Below, piece after piece: positions 8,398 through 15,465 of a DNA stretch of 32,879 nucleotides. Under the pieces are notes generated by a model that was not told where the DNA came from, ran no database searches, and saw nothing but the letters and a program-made list of their open reading frames with translations. The stretch's first letter is position 1. Each line of letters begins with the position of its first letter. This DNA is from Nonomuraea corallina (GTDB lineage Bacteria > Actinomycetota > Actinomycetes > Streptosporangiales > Streptosporangiaceae). The DNA lies in NCBI RefSeq assembly GCF_027620315.1, contig NZ_JAPNNL010000071.1, positions 1 to 32,879 on the forward strand. The letters are read 5' to 3'. The position numbers and the translations under genes were made by a program.

Positions 8398-8907
8398 TCA
8401 GCCGACAGCACCCCAGCAGTAGAGCAGCTGGTCGCTCTCCTTGGCCCGTCGCGCGAGCGCGACGAACTCATTGACCAGTTCGAATGCTTCCTGAACGTCG
8501 CCGAGGTTGGAGAGCTCTTCCTTCATCCATCGCCGGGCCACATCAGGAAGGCGAGCGTCATCGACCTCAGCAAGTGTGTCCCGGACGCTCACCGGCAGTT
8601 CCTCGATCTGCGGTCCCACCAGGTACGGGGAGCCGTCCGGCAATGCCTCCCACGCGTCGTCGGTCTTGGGTGCTCCTTCGGGCGGGGGATACAAGGTGAC
8701 GGTCTCCACCAGGTCGTCGGAGTAGGGGACGCCCAAGACGATGCCGACAAGTTCCCCCAGGGACCCGGTGGGATCGATCCACTTGGTCTCCACGACGTCG
8801 AACACCGGAGCGTCAGGAAGAGGTTCGGCCGGTGCCCGCAACTGGCTCGGCCTCCACGTCGCGGTGCTGCGATCGGGTGCGCGGTAGTAGTCATTCGTAG
8901 CGCTCAT
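8398..8907 (-). CDS. Hypothetical cytoplasmic protein
   Basis: A 169-residue protein, acidic, without signal peptide or membrane segments. It opens MSATNDYYRAPD, has a DAPVFDVVETKWIDP segment and a GIVLGVPYSDDLVE segment, and ends in a helical part with LARRAKESDQLLYCWG. It resembles small actinobacterial proteins with a DYFRAPD-like start and an LYCW-like end, none of known function to me. It has no partner gene: the neighbour on the left is the secreted hypothetical protein and to the right is debris. Confidence 0.65.
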   Translation of the reverse strand: MSATNDYYRAPDRSTATWRPSQLRAPAEPLPDAPVFDVVETKWIDPTGSLGELVGIVLGVPYSDDLVETVTLYPPPEGAPKTDDAWEALPDGSPYLVGPQIEELPVSVRDTLAEVDDARLPDVARRWMKEELSNLGDVQEAFELVNEFVALARRAKESDQLLYCWGAVG

Positions 8908-9133
8908 GTGGACGTTCCCGTAGTCGAAAGACGTGATCGTGACTTGGGCCGGTGACAGGGTACGACCTGGGCGCCGCCCGGATCTGGGGCACCCTGCGCG
9001 CGCTGGAGGACGCGGGCATCATCACCTTGGCCGCATAAAGTCACTCCGCGTAAGTCCCCGTTGATCACCTTACTATCGGGCACGTATTGGAGGCGGTTAC
9101 TCTGATGCGACTCTCGATCGGAACGGGGAGCAA
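8908..9133. other. Gap with a possible short coding remnant
   Basis: No intact gene is seen. On the plus strand a frame ending at the TAA near 9037-9039 reads GYDLGAARIWGTLRALEDAG, which looks like the C-terminal helix pair of some protein, but no start or family can be named. The rest shows no convincing feature. Confidence 0.3.
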
Positions 9134-9420
9134 ATGCCTTTAAGGGCATGCAGTCGGGTGTTGATGGGGATCGGGCTGGTGGTTTCGTTCCCAGCATCCT
9201 CATGCAGGTGGGGGTACAGGAAAAGTGGATGCATGCGAGGGTGGTGGAGCCGTCGGAGGCGAAAGCGTCTTTCCTGACACCGCTCGTGATCTCGTGGATG
9301 GGTGCCGGCCTGGGGATCGCGTGGGTGCTGGCGGCCATAACCTGCTACTTCATACCGAGGTCCATGGCCCATCTGCCGCCGCCACGGAGACGCCGAAGCG
9401 GTTCGTGCGCGGTCGTTTAA
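9134..9420 (+). pseudogene. Small two-helix membrane protein gene with a frameshift
   Basis: ATG 9134 opens MPLRACSRVLMGIGLVVSF, a basic N-terminus and first hydrophobic segment, but soon runs out of frame. A second frame, open from 9148, carries PSILMQVGVQEKWMHARVVE, then a periplasmic-like stretch and a second hydrophobic segment (WMGAGLGIAWVLAAITCYFI) ending at 9420. Joined, the two give a plausible protein of about 95 residues with two membrane segments. The switch is near 9190-9200. Alternatively the 90-residue frame from 9148 could be a gene by itself with a poor N-terminus. Family not recognised. Confidence 0.45.
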
Positions 9421-9640
9421 CCTCCCCCACCTGATCGGAAGACTCCGGGACGAGACCCTGCGCAATGGCCGCGTCTGTGGGAGCGTCTGGTGACGTTCTT
9501 GCTCACCACGCTCAGCGATTCGACTTTGTTCGGTGAGGACGAGTTACGAGAGCTCGCTGATGACCTCAACCGTGTACGAAGAAGTTCAGTTCGCGCCCGA
9601 CGCCGCCTACGAACGCAGGGCCGAAGCGTTCTCGGCTGAT
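9421..9640 (+). pseudogene. Probable gene remnant
   Basis: A frame ending at the TGA near 9640 reads LWERLVTFLLTTLSDSTLFG then EDELRELADDLNRVRR. It is helical with good codon bias, but it lacks a credible start (a GTG near 9490 is internal) and becomes Arg-rich noise after RRSS. It is probably a fragment of an unidentified small protein. Nothing else is visible here. Confidence 0.35.
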
Positions 9641-9668
9641 GAGGTCGTTGCTGGATGGCGCCGCTGAC

Positions 9669-9697
9669 TCGTGGGGGCTCGTGGGGGCTCGTGGGGC
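9669..9697 (+). repeat. Short tandem repeat, unit CTCGTGGGGG
   Basis: Two full copies and one nine-base partial copy of a 10-bp unit lie in non-coding sequence upstream of the toxin-antitoxin operon. The likely origin is slippage. No function is apparent. Confidence 0.7.
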
Positions 9698-9818
9698 GCC
9701 CCGGGGCAGAGCATCGGCGCTCTCACCGCGGATGACCGTTCGACCGCCCCGTACCGCTGCTCCCTCGGCGGAGATCATTCCGTGCATATTCCGGATCTTG
9801 CTCATGCCATCTCGTAAC

Positions 9819-9858
9819 ACGACGCGATCGGCGCGCTCCCCTACGCCGATCGCGTCGT
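9819..9858. promoter_or_regulatory. 15-bp perfect inverted repeat: probable toxin-antitoxin operator
   Basis: ACGACGCGATCGGCG (9819-9833) and its exact reverse complement (9844-9858) are separated by 10 nt and end 12 nt before the antitoxin ATG. TAAACT (9858-9863) begins at the last base of the right arm, fits the -10 pattern TANNNT and lies 7 nt before the ATG, so transcription may start at or next to the start codon. Type II TA operons are usually autorepressed through such palindromes. No T tract follows, so a terminator is unlikely. Confidence 0.65.
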
Positions 9859-9870
9859 AAACTCGACAGT

Positions 9871-10107
9871 ATGACGGCACCGCAGGAAGAGTACGACGAT
9901 CTCCACCGGCTGGTCGACCAGCTACGGCCAGATCAAGTGCGTGAAGAGCGTGCGCGGCTCCTCCGGCTAGTCCACTCTCAGGCTGGGGAACCGGAACTCG
10001 GCTCCAGCGGCATGCCGACCCTCTTCGGCGCTTTCGAAGCGGGACGCAGCGACGCTTCAGAACAGGTGGAAGAAATCCTTGCGGAGGGCTACGGTCACGA
10101 AGCGTGA
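9871..10107 (+). CDS. Antitoxin of a VapBC-like type II toxin-antitoxin pair
   Basis: A 78-residue, acidic protein directly upstream of a PIN-domain toxin and overlapping it by 4 nt (GTGA). Residues about 7-40 are predicted helical (EEYDDLHRLVDQLRPDQVRE). A Gly/Ser-rich hinge and an acidic C-terminal part (EAGRSDASEQVEEILAEGY) follow, which would wrap the toxin. No ribbon-helix-helix or AbrB motif is obvious, so the DNA-binding mode is unclear. The call rests on operon position, size and charge. No Shine-Dalgarno sequence is seen, consistent with a leaderless start. Confidence 0.75.
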   Translation: MTAPQEEYDDLHRLVDQLRPDQVREERARLLRLVHSQAGEPELGSSGMPTLFGAFEAGRSDASEQVEEILAEGYGHEA

Positions 10108-10526
10108 TCGTAGTCGACACCGGCCCAATCGTGGCCGCGACCTTCCGAGACGACAAGCACCACGAGCGGTGCGTACAGGAGTTCGCGCGGTTCCGCAACA
10201 CCGCCGGGCCACTTCTCGTTCCCAGCTTCGTGGCCGGCGAGACCTGCTACATGATCGGCAAGCTTGGCGGAGCGAGAGCGGAAGCGGCGTTTCTCCGGCT
10301 ACTCGAGTCCGGCTGGTTCCGGCTCGTCGATCTCACAGGCGCGGATCTCGCGAGGATCGCGGTCCTGGTTGAGCGGTACCACGACCTACCCTTGGGCGCC
10401 GCCGATGCCTCGGTGGTGGCCGTGGCGGAACGGATGCGCGTCACCGACGTGATGACGATCGACGTTCGCCATTTCTCTGTGGTCCGCCCCGCCCACGCCC
10501 CCGCGCTAAACCTGTTTCCCAAATAG
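10104..10526 (+). CDS. vapC: PIN-domain ribonuclease toxin (VapC family)
   Basis: A 140-residue PIN-domain protein; VapC toxins are Mg-dependent RNases that cut tRNA or rRNA when freed from the antitoxin. All four acidic metal-binding positions are present: D5 (MIVVDTGP), E46 (FVAGETCY), D101 (LGAADASVVAVAE) and D120 (MTIDVRHF). Length is normal and no frameshift is seen, so it looks active, unlike much of its neighbourhood. The GTG start overlaps the antitoxin stop, which implies coupled translation. Its 3' end overlaps by 21 nt a small frame on the other strand. Confidence 0.9.
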   Translation: MIVVDTGPIVAATFRDDKHHERCVQEFARFRNTAGPLLVPSFVAGETCYMIGKLGGARAEAAFLRLLESGWFRLVDLTGADLARIAVLVERYHDLPLGAADASVVAVAERMRVTDVMTIDVRHFSVVRPAHAPALNLFPK

Positions 10527-10673
10527 CCCGTTCACGGTGCGGTGCTCCGGATGAGCCTCCAACTCGTGCGTGCCAGCTCGGAAACGGACCTCCACCACCT
10601 TGTTCGGTGAGCCGTGCTGAGGAACGAAGTACGGATCGTCGATCGCCCCCAGCAATCTACGGCGACCCTCCAT
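10506..10673 (-). CDS. Small hypothetical ORF or gene remnant, opposite the vapC 3' end
   Basis: A 55-residue frame from ATG 10673, opening MEGRRRLLGAIDDPYFVPQ and continuing GSPNKVVEVRFRAGTHELE. Its sequence is protein-like rather than shadow-like and lies mostly outside vapC. The open frame extends upstream to 10778 through unlike sequence. No family is recognised and no Shine-Dalgarno sequence is clear. It may be the tail of a lost gene. It converges with vapC, overlapping it by 21 nt. Confidence 0.4.
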   Translation of the reverse strand: MEGRRRLLGAIDDPYFVPQHGSPNKVVEVRFRAGTHELEAHPEHRTVNGLFGKQV

Positions 10674-10755
10674 GCCGTGGCGATCGTAAGGGCCGCATGT
10701 GTGCGACGGGGCCGGTCCGGTGTCGTACGCTTGCTCCGGTCCGAATCGGACACTG

Positions 10756-11146
10756 TCAGTCGTCCCAGCGTTGGGCATTGTGCTCGTTCAGGGAACCCTG
10801 GGGCTGGGGGATGACGCAGAAGGGCAACCCGGCGGGGTCCTCCATAACCCACCAATGGTCGTTCACCAGCCGCAGACGTCGGGCGCCGAGGGCCTCCAGG
10901 CGCGCGGTCTCCGCCCTCCAGGTCGTCGGTGTGGATGTCGAGATGGACACGCGCAGGGCCTGTCCCGAGTCGCTGGATGAGCAGGGCGAAGACGTCACCG
11001 GATAAGAAGGCGCCGTGGTATTCCGGGTACCGCTGGAACGGGGTCAACGTCTGACCGGTTGCTTCCTGCCAGAACGTCAGTTCCTTGTCGTGATCGCCCT
11101 CCGGCACATCAATCACGATCTTGTAGAGCCTGCTGTAGTGCGTCAT
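10756..11146 (-). pseudogene. VOC-family (glyoxalase-like) gene with a one-base frameshift
   Basis: The first part (from ATG 11146; MTHYSRLYKIVIDVPEGD to VHLDIHTDDLE) and the second part in another frame (AETARLEALGARRLRLVN to PQPQGSLNEHNAQRWDD, stop 10756) together form one complete single-module VOC protein of about 130 residues. It has the usual W-x-x-MEDPAG-x-x-FCV end. The shift falls in CCC at 10914-10916 (GGG on the coding strand), where removing one base restores the frame as DDLEAETARL. An ATG at 11155 is an alternative start. A homopolymer site means either a recent mutation or a sequencing error; if the latter, the gene is intact. Confidence 0.8.
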
Positions 11147-11291
11147 GTCCCCCATCCTCCCGTGGCCGGGTCTTGCACGGGGTGTCATCACCGGGACCGA
11201 GTGATCTCTGGATCCTTGCCGTTGGGGAAAGCACTCAACGGCGGTGTCCCGGCTCAGGGCGGCTCACGGCTGCGCATCCCTGAAACGCAGA

Positions 11292-11311
11292 AGAGGCCCC
11301 GAAGGGCCTCT
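11292..11311 (-). terminator. Intrinsic terminator downstream of tRNA-Tyr
   Basis: On the minus strand AGAGGCCC-TTCG-GGGCCTCT is a perfect 8-bp stem with a stable UUCG tetraloop, followed by CTTCTGCGTTT. It starts 16 nt past the tRNA 3' CCA and should end its transcript. Confidence 0.85.
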
Positions 11312-11327
11312 GACCTGCTGTTACTGC

Positions 11328-11412
11328 TGGTGGCAGGTGCAAGGTTCGAACTTGCGTAGGCTGAGCCGACGGTTTTACAGACCGCTCCCTTTGGCCACTC
11401 GGGCAACCTGCC
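11328..11412 (-). tRNA. tRNA-Tyr (GTA)
   Basis: Read on the minus strand, the gene starts GGCAGGT and ends ACCTGCC-A with an encoded CCA (11328-11330). The anticodon loop is CTGTAAA inside a CGGT/ACCG stem, giving anticodon GTA. A long variable arm (type II tRNA, as bacterial tRNA-Tyr has) follows, then the T loop GTTCGAACC. It is followed by its own terminator and preceded by a -10-like element. Its 3' end faces the debris-rich accessory zone on the left. Confidence 0.95.
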
Positions 11413-11442
11413 GTGTCTTCCGCTCTCGCGGCGACAGAGAAA

Positions 11443-11448
11443 AGGATA
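11443..11448 (-). promoter_or_regulatory. Probable -10 box of the tRNA-Tyr promoter
   Basis: TATCCT on the minus strand lies 30 nt upstream of the mature tRNA 5' end and matches the actinobacterial -10 pattern TANNNT. No good -35 hexamer is seen at 17-18 nt spacing. The interval 11449-11672 otherwise holds only the yajQ leader, with a possible -10 (TAGGCT) near 11602. Confidence 0.5.
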
Positions 11449-11672
11449 GCGGACTTCCGCAGTGCACGTGACACCAGTTTGTCCCCGTCCCGAATCGTGC
11501 CGACCCCCTCGCCCCGTGGGCATCCCGCCGAGTTCAGCCCCATGGCGAGGAGCTTTTCCACAGGGCCGGAGGCGGACCCTGCACCGGGCGGAGATGCTGG
11601 CTAGGCTCGTGGGCTGGATGCGTTCGGAGTCGGACGCTCACCGGTGCTGACGCAGCTGAGAGGAAGTGTGCT

Positions 11673-12164
11673 TTGGCCGATTCATCGTTCGACATCGTGA
11701 GCAAGATCGACCGGCAGGAGGTCGACAACGCGCTCAACCAGACCGTGAAGGAGATCGGGCACCGCTTCGACTTCAAGGGTACGGGGGCGAGCATCAGCTG
11801 GTCCGGTCAGGAGCATATCGAGATCAAGGCCAACAGCGAGGAGCGGGCGAGCGCCGCGCTCGACGTGTTCAAGGAGAAGGTGATCAAGCGTGGCCTCTCC
11901 CTGAAGATCCTCGACGCGGGCGAGCCCAAGCTGTCGGGCAAGGAATACAAGATGCTGGTCGCGCTCAAGGAGGGCATCGACCAGGAGAACGCGAAGAAGA
12001 TCTCCAAGATGATCCGCGACGAGGGCCCGAAGGGCGTCAAGGCGCAGATCCAGGGCGAGGAGCTGCGGGTCAGCTCGAAGAAGAAGGACGACCTGCAGGA
12101 GATCATCTCGCTGCTCAAGGGCAAGGATCTCGACATCGCCCTTCAGTTCACGAACTACCGGTAG
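11673..12164 (+). CDS. yajQ: YajQ-family cyclic-di-GMP/nucleotide-binding protein
   Basis: A 163-residue YajQ (DUF520) protein. It opens MADSSFDIVSK, contains HRFDFKGTGASI near the N-terminus, and ends KGKDLDIALQFTNYR, the family signature. YajQ proteins have two ferredoxin-like domains; some bind cyclic-di-GMP and act with transcription factors, but the actinobacterial role is not established. The start is TTG at 11673, supported by GAGAGGAAG at 11659-11667 and by the match of the N-terminus to the family. The gene converges with the membrane-protein gene ending at 12222-12315; a GC-rich imperfect inverted repeat lies between about 12161 and 12206. Confidence 0.95.
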   Translation: MADSSFDIVSKIDRQEVDNALNQTVKEIGHRFDFKGTGASISWSGQEHIEIKANSEERASAALDVFKEKVIKRGLSLKILDAGEPKLSGKEYKMLVALKEGIDQENAKKISKMIRDEGPKGVKAQIQGEELRVSSKKKDDLQEIISLLKGKDLDIALQFTNYR

Positions 12165-12221
12165 CGGAGCGGGGCGCGAGGCCGTGCGCGGTCGTCGCGC
12201 TCCCGCCGGCGTCGTACGTCT

Positions 12222-14471
12222 TCAGTGGCGTTTTTTCGGTTTGCGGTAGGTGACGAGGTCGTCGCCGCGGCCCGGATAGGCCATGATCAGCATGCGCTGA
12301 CCGTGGGAGTTGAATCACTTCCAGGGGAACTGGTCGTAGTGGACGCGGATCCGGTAGTGCCCTTTGCGGCCTTTGAGCGCCAGGTCGGGGAGTACGGCTT
12401 CGCCCAGGTTGTCCCGTAGTTCGATGGTGCCGGTGGGGCTGGCGTAGCCGACCTCCACGACGTGGTCCCAGCCCTTGGTCTCCACCGGCGGGCGGCGGGT
12501 GTAGGTCTCGATTGTGACGCACAGGTCGAGGTCGGAGTGCACCAGGACGATCAGGTGGCCGGGGCGGGCGGCGGTCAGGCCGTTGTCCTGGGCCCTGTCG
12601 AGCAGTTCCAGCGAGGAGGGGTCGTAGTCCTCCAGGTGCTCGATCGCCTCCAGGACGCCGTGGTCGGTCCACTGGGGTTTTCTGATCACGGTGCGTTCGG
12701 CGGGTTTGATCAGGGGGCGGTGGCGCGGGGTGGAGTCGCACATGCGCTGCGCGTCCGCCTTCCAGGCCGCGTACTCCCGGTCTTGGGCGTCCTGCGCGGT
12801 CTTGAGGGTGGCGGCGGCGCTGGGGCAGATGTCCCCCAGCACCCACGCCAGCGCGCCGCGGTCCAGCCGTTGCCCGGCCAGTTCCCGGGGGTCGTTGCGG
12901 GTGTAGACGCCGCACAGCCGGCGCCCTTGCGCGAGGATGACCTGGTCGGGCGTGGTGTCAGAGAATTTCAGTGGTGTGCTGCCCTCGCGGATGCGGCACA
13001 CGTACGCCTCCTCGGGCGTCAGGACGCGCGGCTCTTCCTCCGTCCAGAGTTCGGGGGGCGCGCAGTCCGCGGCGGTGGTGACGGGGCCGCGGGCCTGGTC
13101 GGCGCTCGGGAGGAAGCCGAGGACGACGGTCACGGCGATGCCGGCCACCAGGACGTGCCGGCGCATGCGCAGGGCGGGCGCGGCGCCGTACAGGGACAGC
13201 AGGAGGAAGGCGGAGGCGAGGAGGGCGGCGCTGTACCAGAGCGGTGAGATGCCGAAGGAAAGCTCGCCCTGTGGGCCGGTAACAAAGAGGCCGTCGGGGT
13301 AGAGCGGCAGGTCGTCCGGGAAACCCTCCCAGGTGGTGACCGTGAACGCGCTGATCACGCCGGCCGCGGCGAGCAGGACCAGGGTGAGGATCGTGGCGCG
13401 GACGAGGCGGAGTGTCCGGCGCAGTACCGCCGCGAGGACGAGCAGCGCGGGAGCTCCCACCCCGACGAGGACGTCCAGCGCGACCCAGGCCAGCGCCGCC
13501 TCGTAACTGGCCATGTCGATGACGACCCGCTGCACCTCACCGCGCGGGCCGATCCAGAACGGCATGCCGCCCGCGAGGTTGACGGCCGCCGGGACCAGAG
13601 GGAGTGCGATCGCCAGCGCGGGAAGCGGCCACGCCCTGGCCGGCATCCTGACGGGTCGCCGCGCCGCCGGGGCCGCCCTGGTGCCCGCCAGCTCGTGAGC
13701 GGTGCGCGCCTCCCACACCATGCCGAACACGCTGACCGCGCTGAGCAGGGAGAACACCATCAGCTTGTACGAGACGCCGCTGTAGATGTCGATGACCGAT
13801 GTGGGCTGTATGAGCGACACCAGCAGCGCGAGCACGCCGATGCGCACGGTGGCCCGGCTCCAGCGGGGATCCCTCGCCTGGGCCGCCAGGAGCGGCGCCA
13901 TCCACGCCATCCAGGCGACGCTCCCCCACGACATGATGGTGTAGGCCCAGGCGGGAAGGACGAGGTCGAGGGCGTAGGTGGGGGTGAGGGCGAGGCCGGG
14001 CAGCGAGGCGGCCAGCCCCGGCACCAGGACGAGGAGCCGCCACCAGGTGGGGACGACTCCTTCCAGCACGCGGAAGAAGAGCCAGATGATGACCGGCTGC
14101 ATGACGGCCCCGGGGAGGGTCAGCCACCATACCCCCGAGCCTGCCCGCATGAAGATGAAGGTGAGGGGGATCATGGAGGTGGCGGCGCTCACGTACAGCA
14201 GGGTCCGCAGCAGTCGGATCCGCCTGTCCCCGACGGGCCCGGCGTCGCGCTCGGGCCCGCGCAGCACCTGCCAGTACGCCCAAGCCTGCACCGCCGCGAC
14301 CGGCGCCACCACGAGCGTGCTCCACCAGACCATGGGGGCGCCGCCGAGCGCGTCGCCCCGCGTGACGATCTGCCAGAGGAGTTCCCTGTCGACCACGGCC
14401 ACCACGGCCAGGGCGGCGAGGTACAGGACGGCGGCCGACGCCGCGAGGCGGCCGAAACGGTGGCGACGCAC
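12222..14471 (-). CDS. Polytopic membrane protein of unknown function, frame interrupted by TGA
   Basis: From ATG 14471 the frame gives 718 residues to a TGA at 12315-12317. It has about ten or more hydrophobic segments in residues 1-470 (for example LAASAAVLYLAALAVVAVV and LLVLVPGLAASLPGLAL), then a soluble C-terminal domain of about 240 residues with several Cys (CAPPELW, CRIREG, LCGVY, CDSTP). The family is not recognised. In the same frame, 30 further sense codons follow the TGA, reading FNSHGQRMLIMAYPG and ending in a basic tail (YRKPKKRH) before TGA 12222-12224. Third positions stay G/C-rich, so the stop at 12315 looks like a nonsense mutation or sequencing error in a 749-codon gene. 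If real, the protein ends at 12315 and loses only its C-terminal tail. Confidence 0.7.
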
Positions 14472-14583
14472 GGCGCTCCTGGGGGGCGAAGCGGAGGGAA
14501 AGGCCCAACCCTAGCGAGATTCCGCTGAGATGATCAACCGCTGCGCCCGCCGGCTCCCGTTGCCGCCCCTGGTCCGGGTCGCG

Positions 14584-15465
14584 TCAGGACGGTGCCGTGG
14601 CCTGTTCCAGCACCTCCAGCACCGTGGCCGTCAGCAGCGTGACCTTGTAGCCGTTCGCGGCCGTCGGCGCGCACCGGGTAGCGGCCCGCCCGGCCGCCAC
14701 CTCCATGGACTCCCCCGCGGCGAGGGCCTGTTCCACCTCCGGCAGCCGCAGCGGGACGCGGGCGACGCCTCCGACGCTGACGGCCGTCGCGCCGTCCGGC
14801 GTCACCCGTGCCACGGCCTCCACCAGCGGCCACTCGGCCTCGGACCGGCTGGTGGCGCGGTAGTACGCGGCCCGTTCACCGGCCGCGGGCGGCGGCAGGT
14901 GGACCGCGAGGAGGATCTCCCCGGGGTCGAGCAGATGGTCACGGGTGGGGTCGGAGCCGTACAGCTCGCCCACCGGGAACGCGGGCCTGCCGTGCACCTC
15001 CACCTCGGCGTCGTAGGCCAGCAGTGCCATCGCCATGGAGGACGGGTGCGGGGCCAGGCACGGACTGGTGTCGATCACCGCCGAGTAGAGGTTGAGGCCG
15101 GCGCGGGCCGGGCAGGAGTCGCCGCCGTTCTGGTGGCAGGAGAAGGCGGGGTTGCGGAAGTACCAGCAGCGGTTGCGCTGGAGCAGGTTGCCGCCGATGG
15201 TGGCGACGGCGCGGATCTGGGGGGTGGCCAGCGCTCCCGCCGTCAGGGTCAGCGCGGGGTAGGCGGCGTGGAGCCGTTCGTCGCGGGCGAGCTCGGCGAT
15301 CGTGGTCAGCGCGCCGATGCGGGCGGAGCCGTCCGGCTGCCAGGTCACGCCTGACAGGTCGGGCAGCCCTACGAGGTCCACGTACGGTCCGGTGCCGGGG
15401 CGGCTCATGAGGTCGGTGCCGCCGGCGCGGAGCTCGCCGGGCGGGAGGTTGTCCAGGAGGGTCAC
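14584..15465 (-). CDS. FAD-binding subunit of a molybdenum hydroxylase, with [4Fe-4S] cysteines
   Basis: A 293-residue CoxM/PaoB-like subunit, which passes electrons from the molybdenum subunit's [2Fe-2S] clusters to FAD and an acceptor. The FAD motifs are RAGGTDLM (13-20) and TIGGNLLQR (89-97). C100, C110, C118 and C136 (CWYF, SCHQ, SCPA, PCLA) resemble the [4Fe-4S] ligands of PaoB/YagS and 4-hydroxybenzoyl-CoA reductase, absent from ordinary xanthine dehydrogenase FAD subunits. The N-terminus is shorter than usual, lacking the first strand-helix. The GTG start overlaps the upstream gene by 4 nt (GTGA), so the two are translationally coupled and presumably form one enzyme. Confidence 0.88.
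   Translation of the reverse strand: MTLLDNLPPGELRAGGTDLMSRPGTGPYVDLVGLPDLSGVTWQPDGSARIGALTTIAELARDERLHAAYPALTLTAGALATPQIRAVATIGGNLLQRNRCWYFRNPAFSCHQNGGDSCPARAGLNLYSAVIDTSPCLAPHPSSMAMALLAYDAEVEVHGRPAFPVGELYGSDPTRDHLLDPGEILLAVHLPPPAAGERAAYYRATSRSEAEWPLVEAVARVTPDGATAVSVGGVARVPLRLPEVEQALAAGESMEVAAGRAATRCAPTAANGYKVTLLTATVLEVLEQATAPS

Noticed and set aside
9669..9697. Repeats considered as a CRISPR-like array
   Set aside because: The units are contiguous 10-mers without spacers.
9566..10201. 211-residue minus-strand frame across the antitoxin region
   Set aside because: No motif, poor start, and it would be antisense to a convincing antitoxin-toxin pair.
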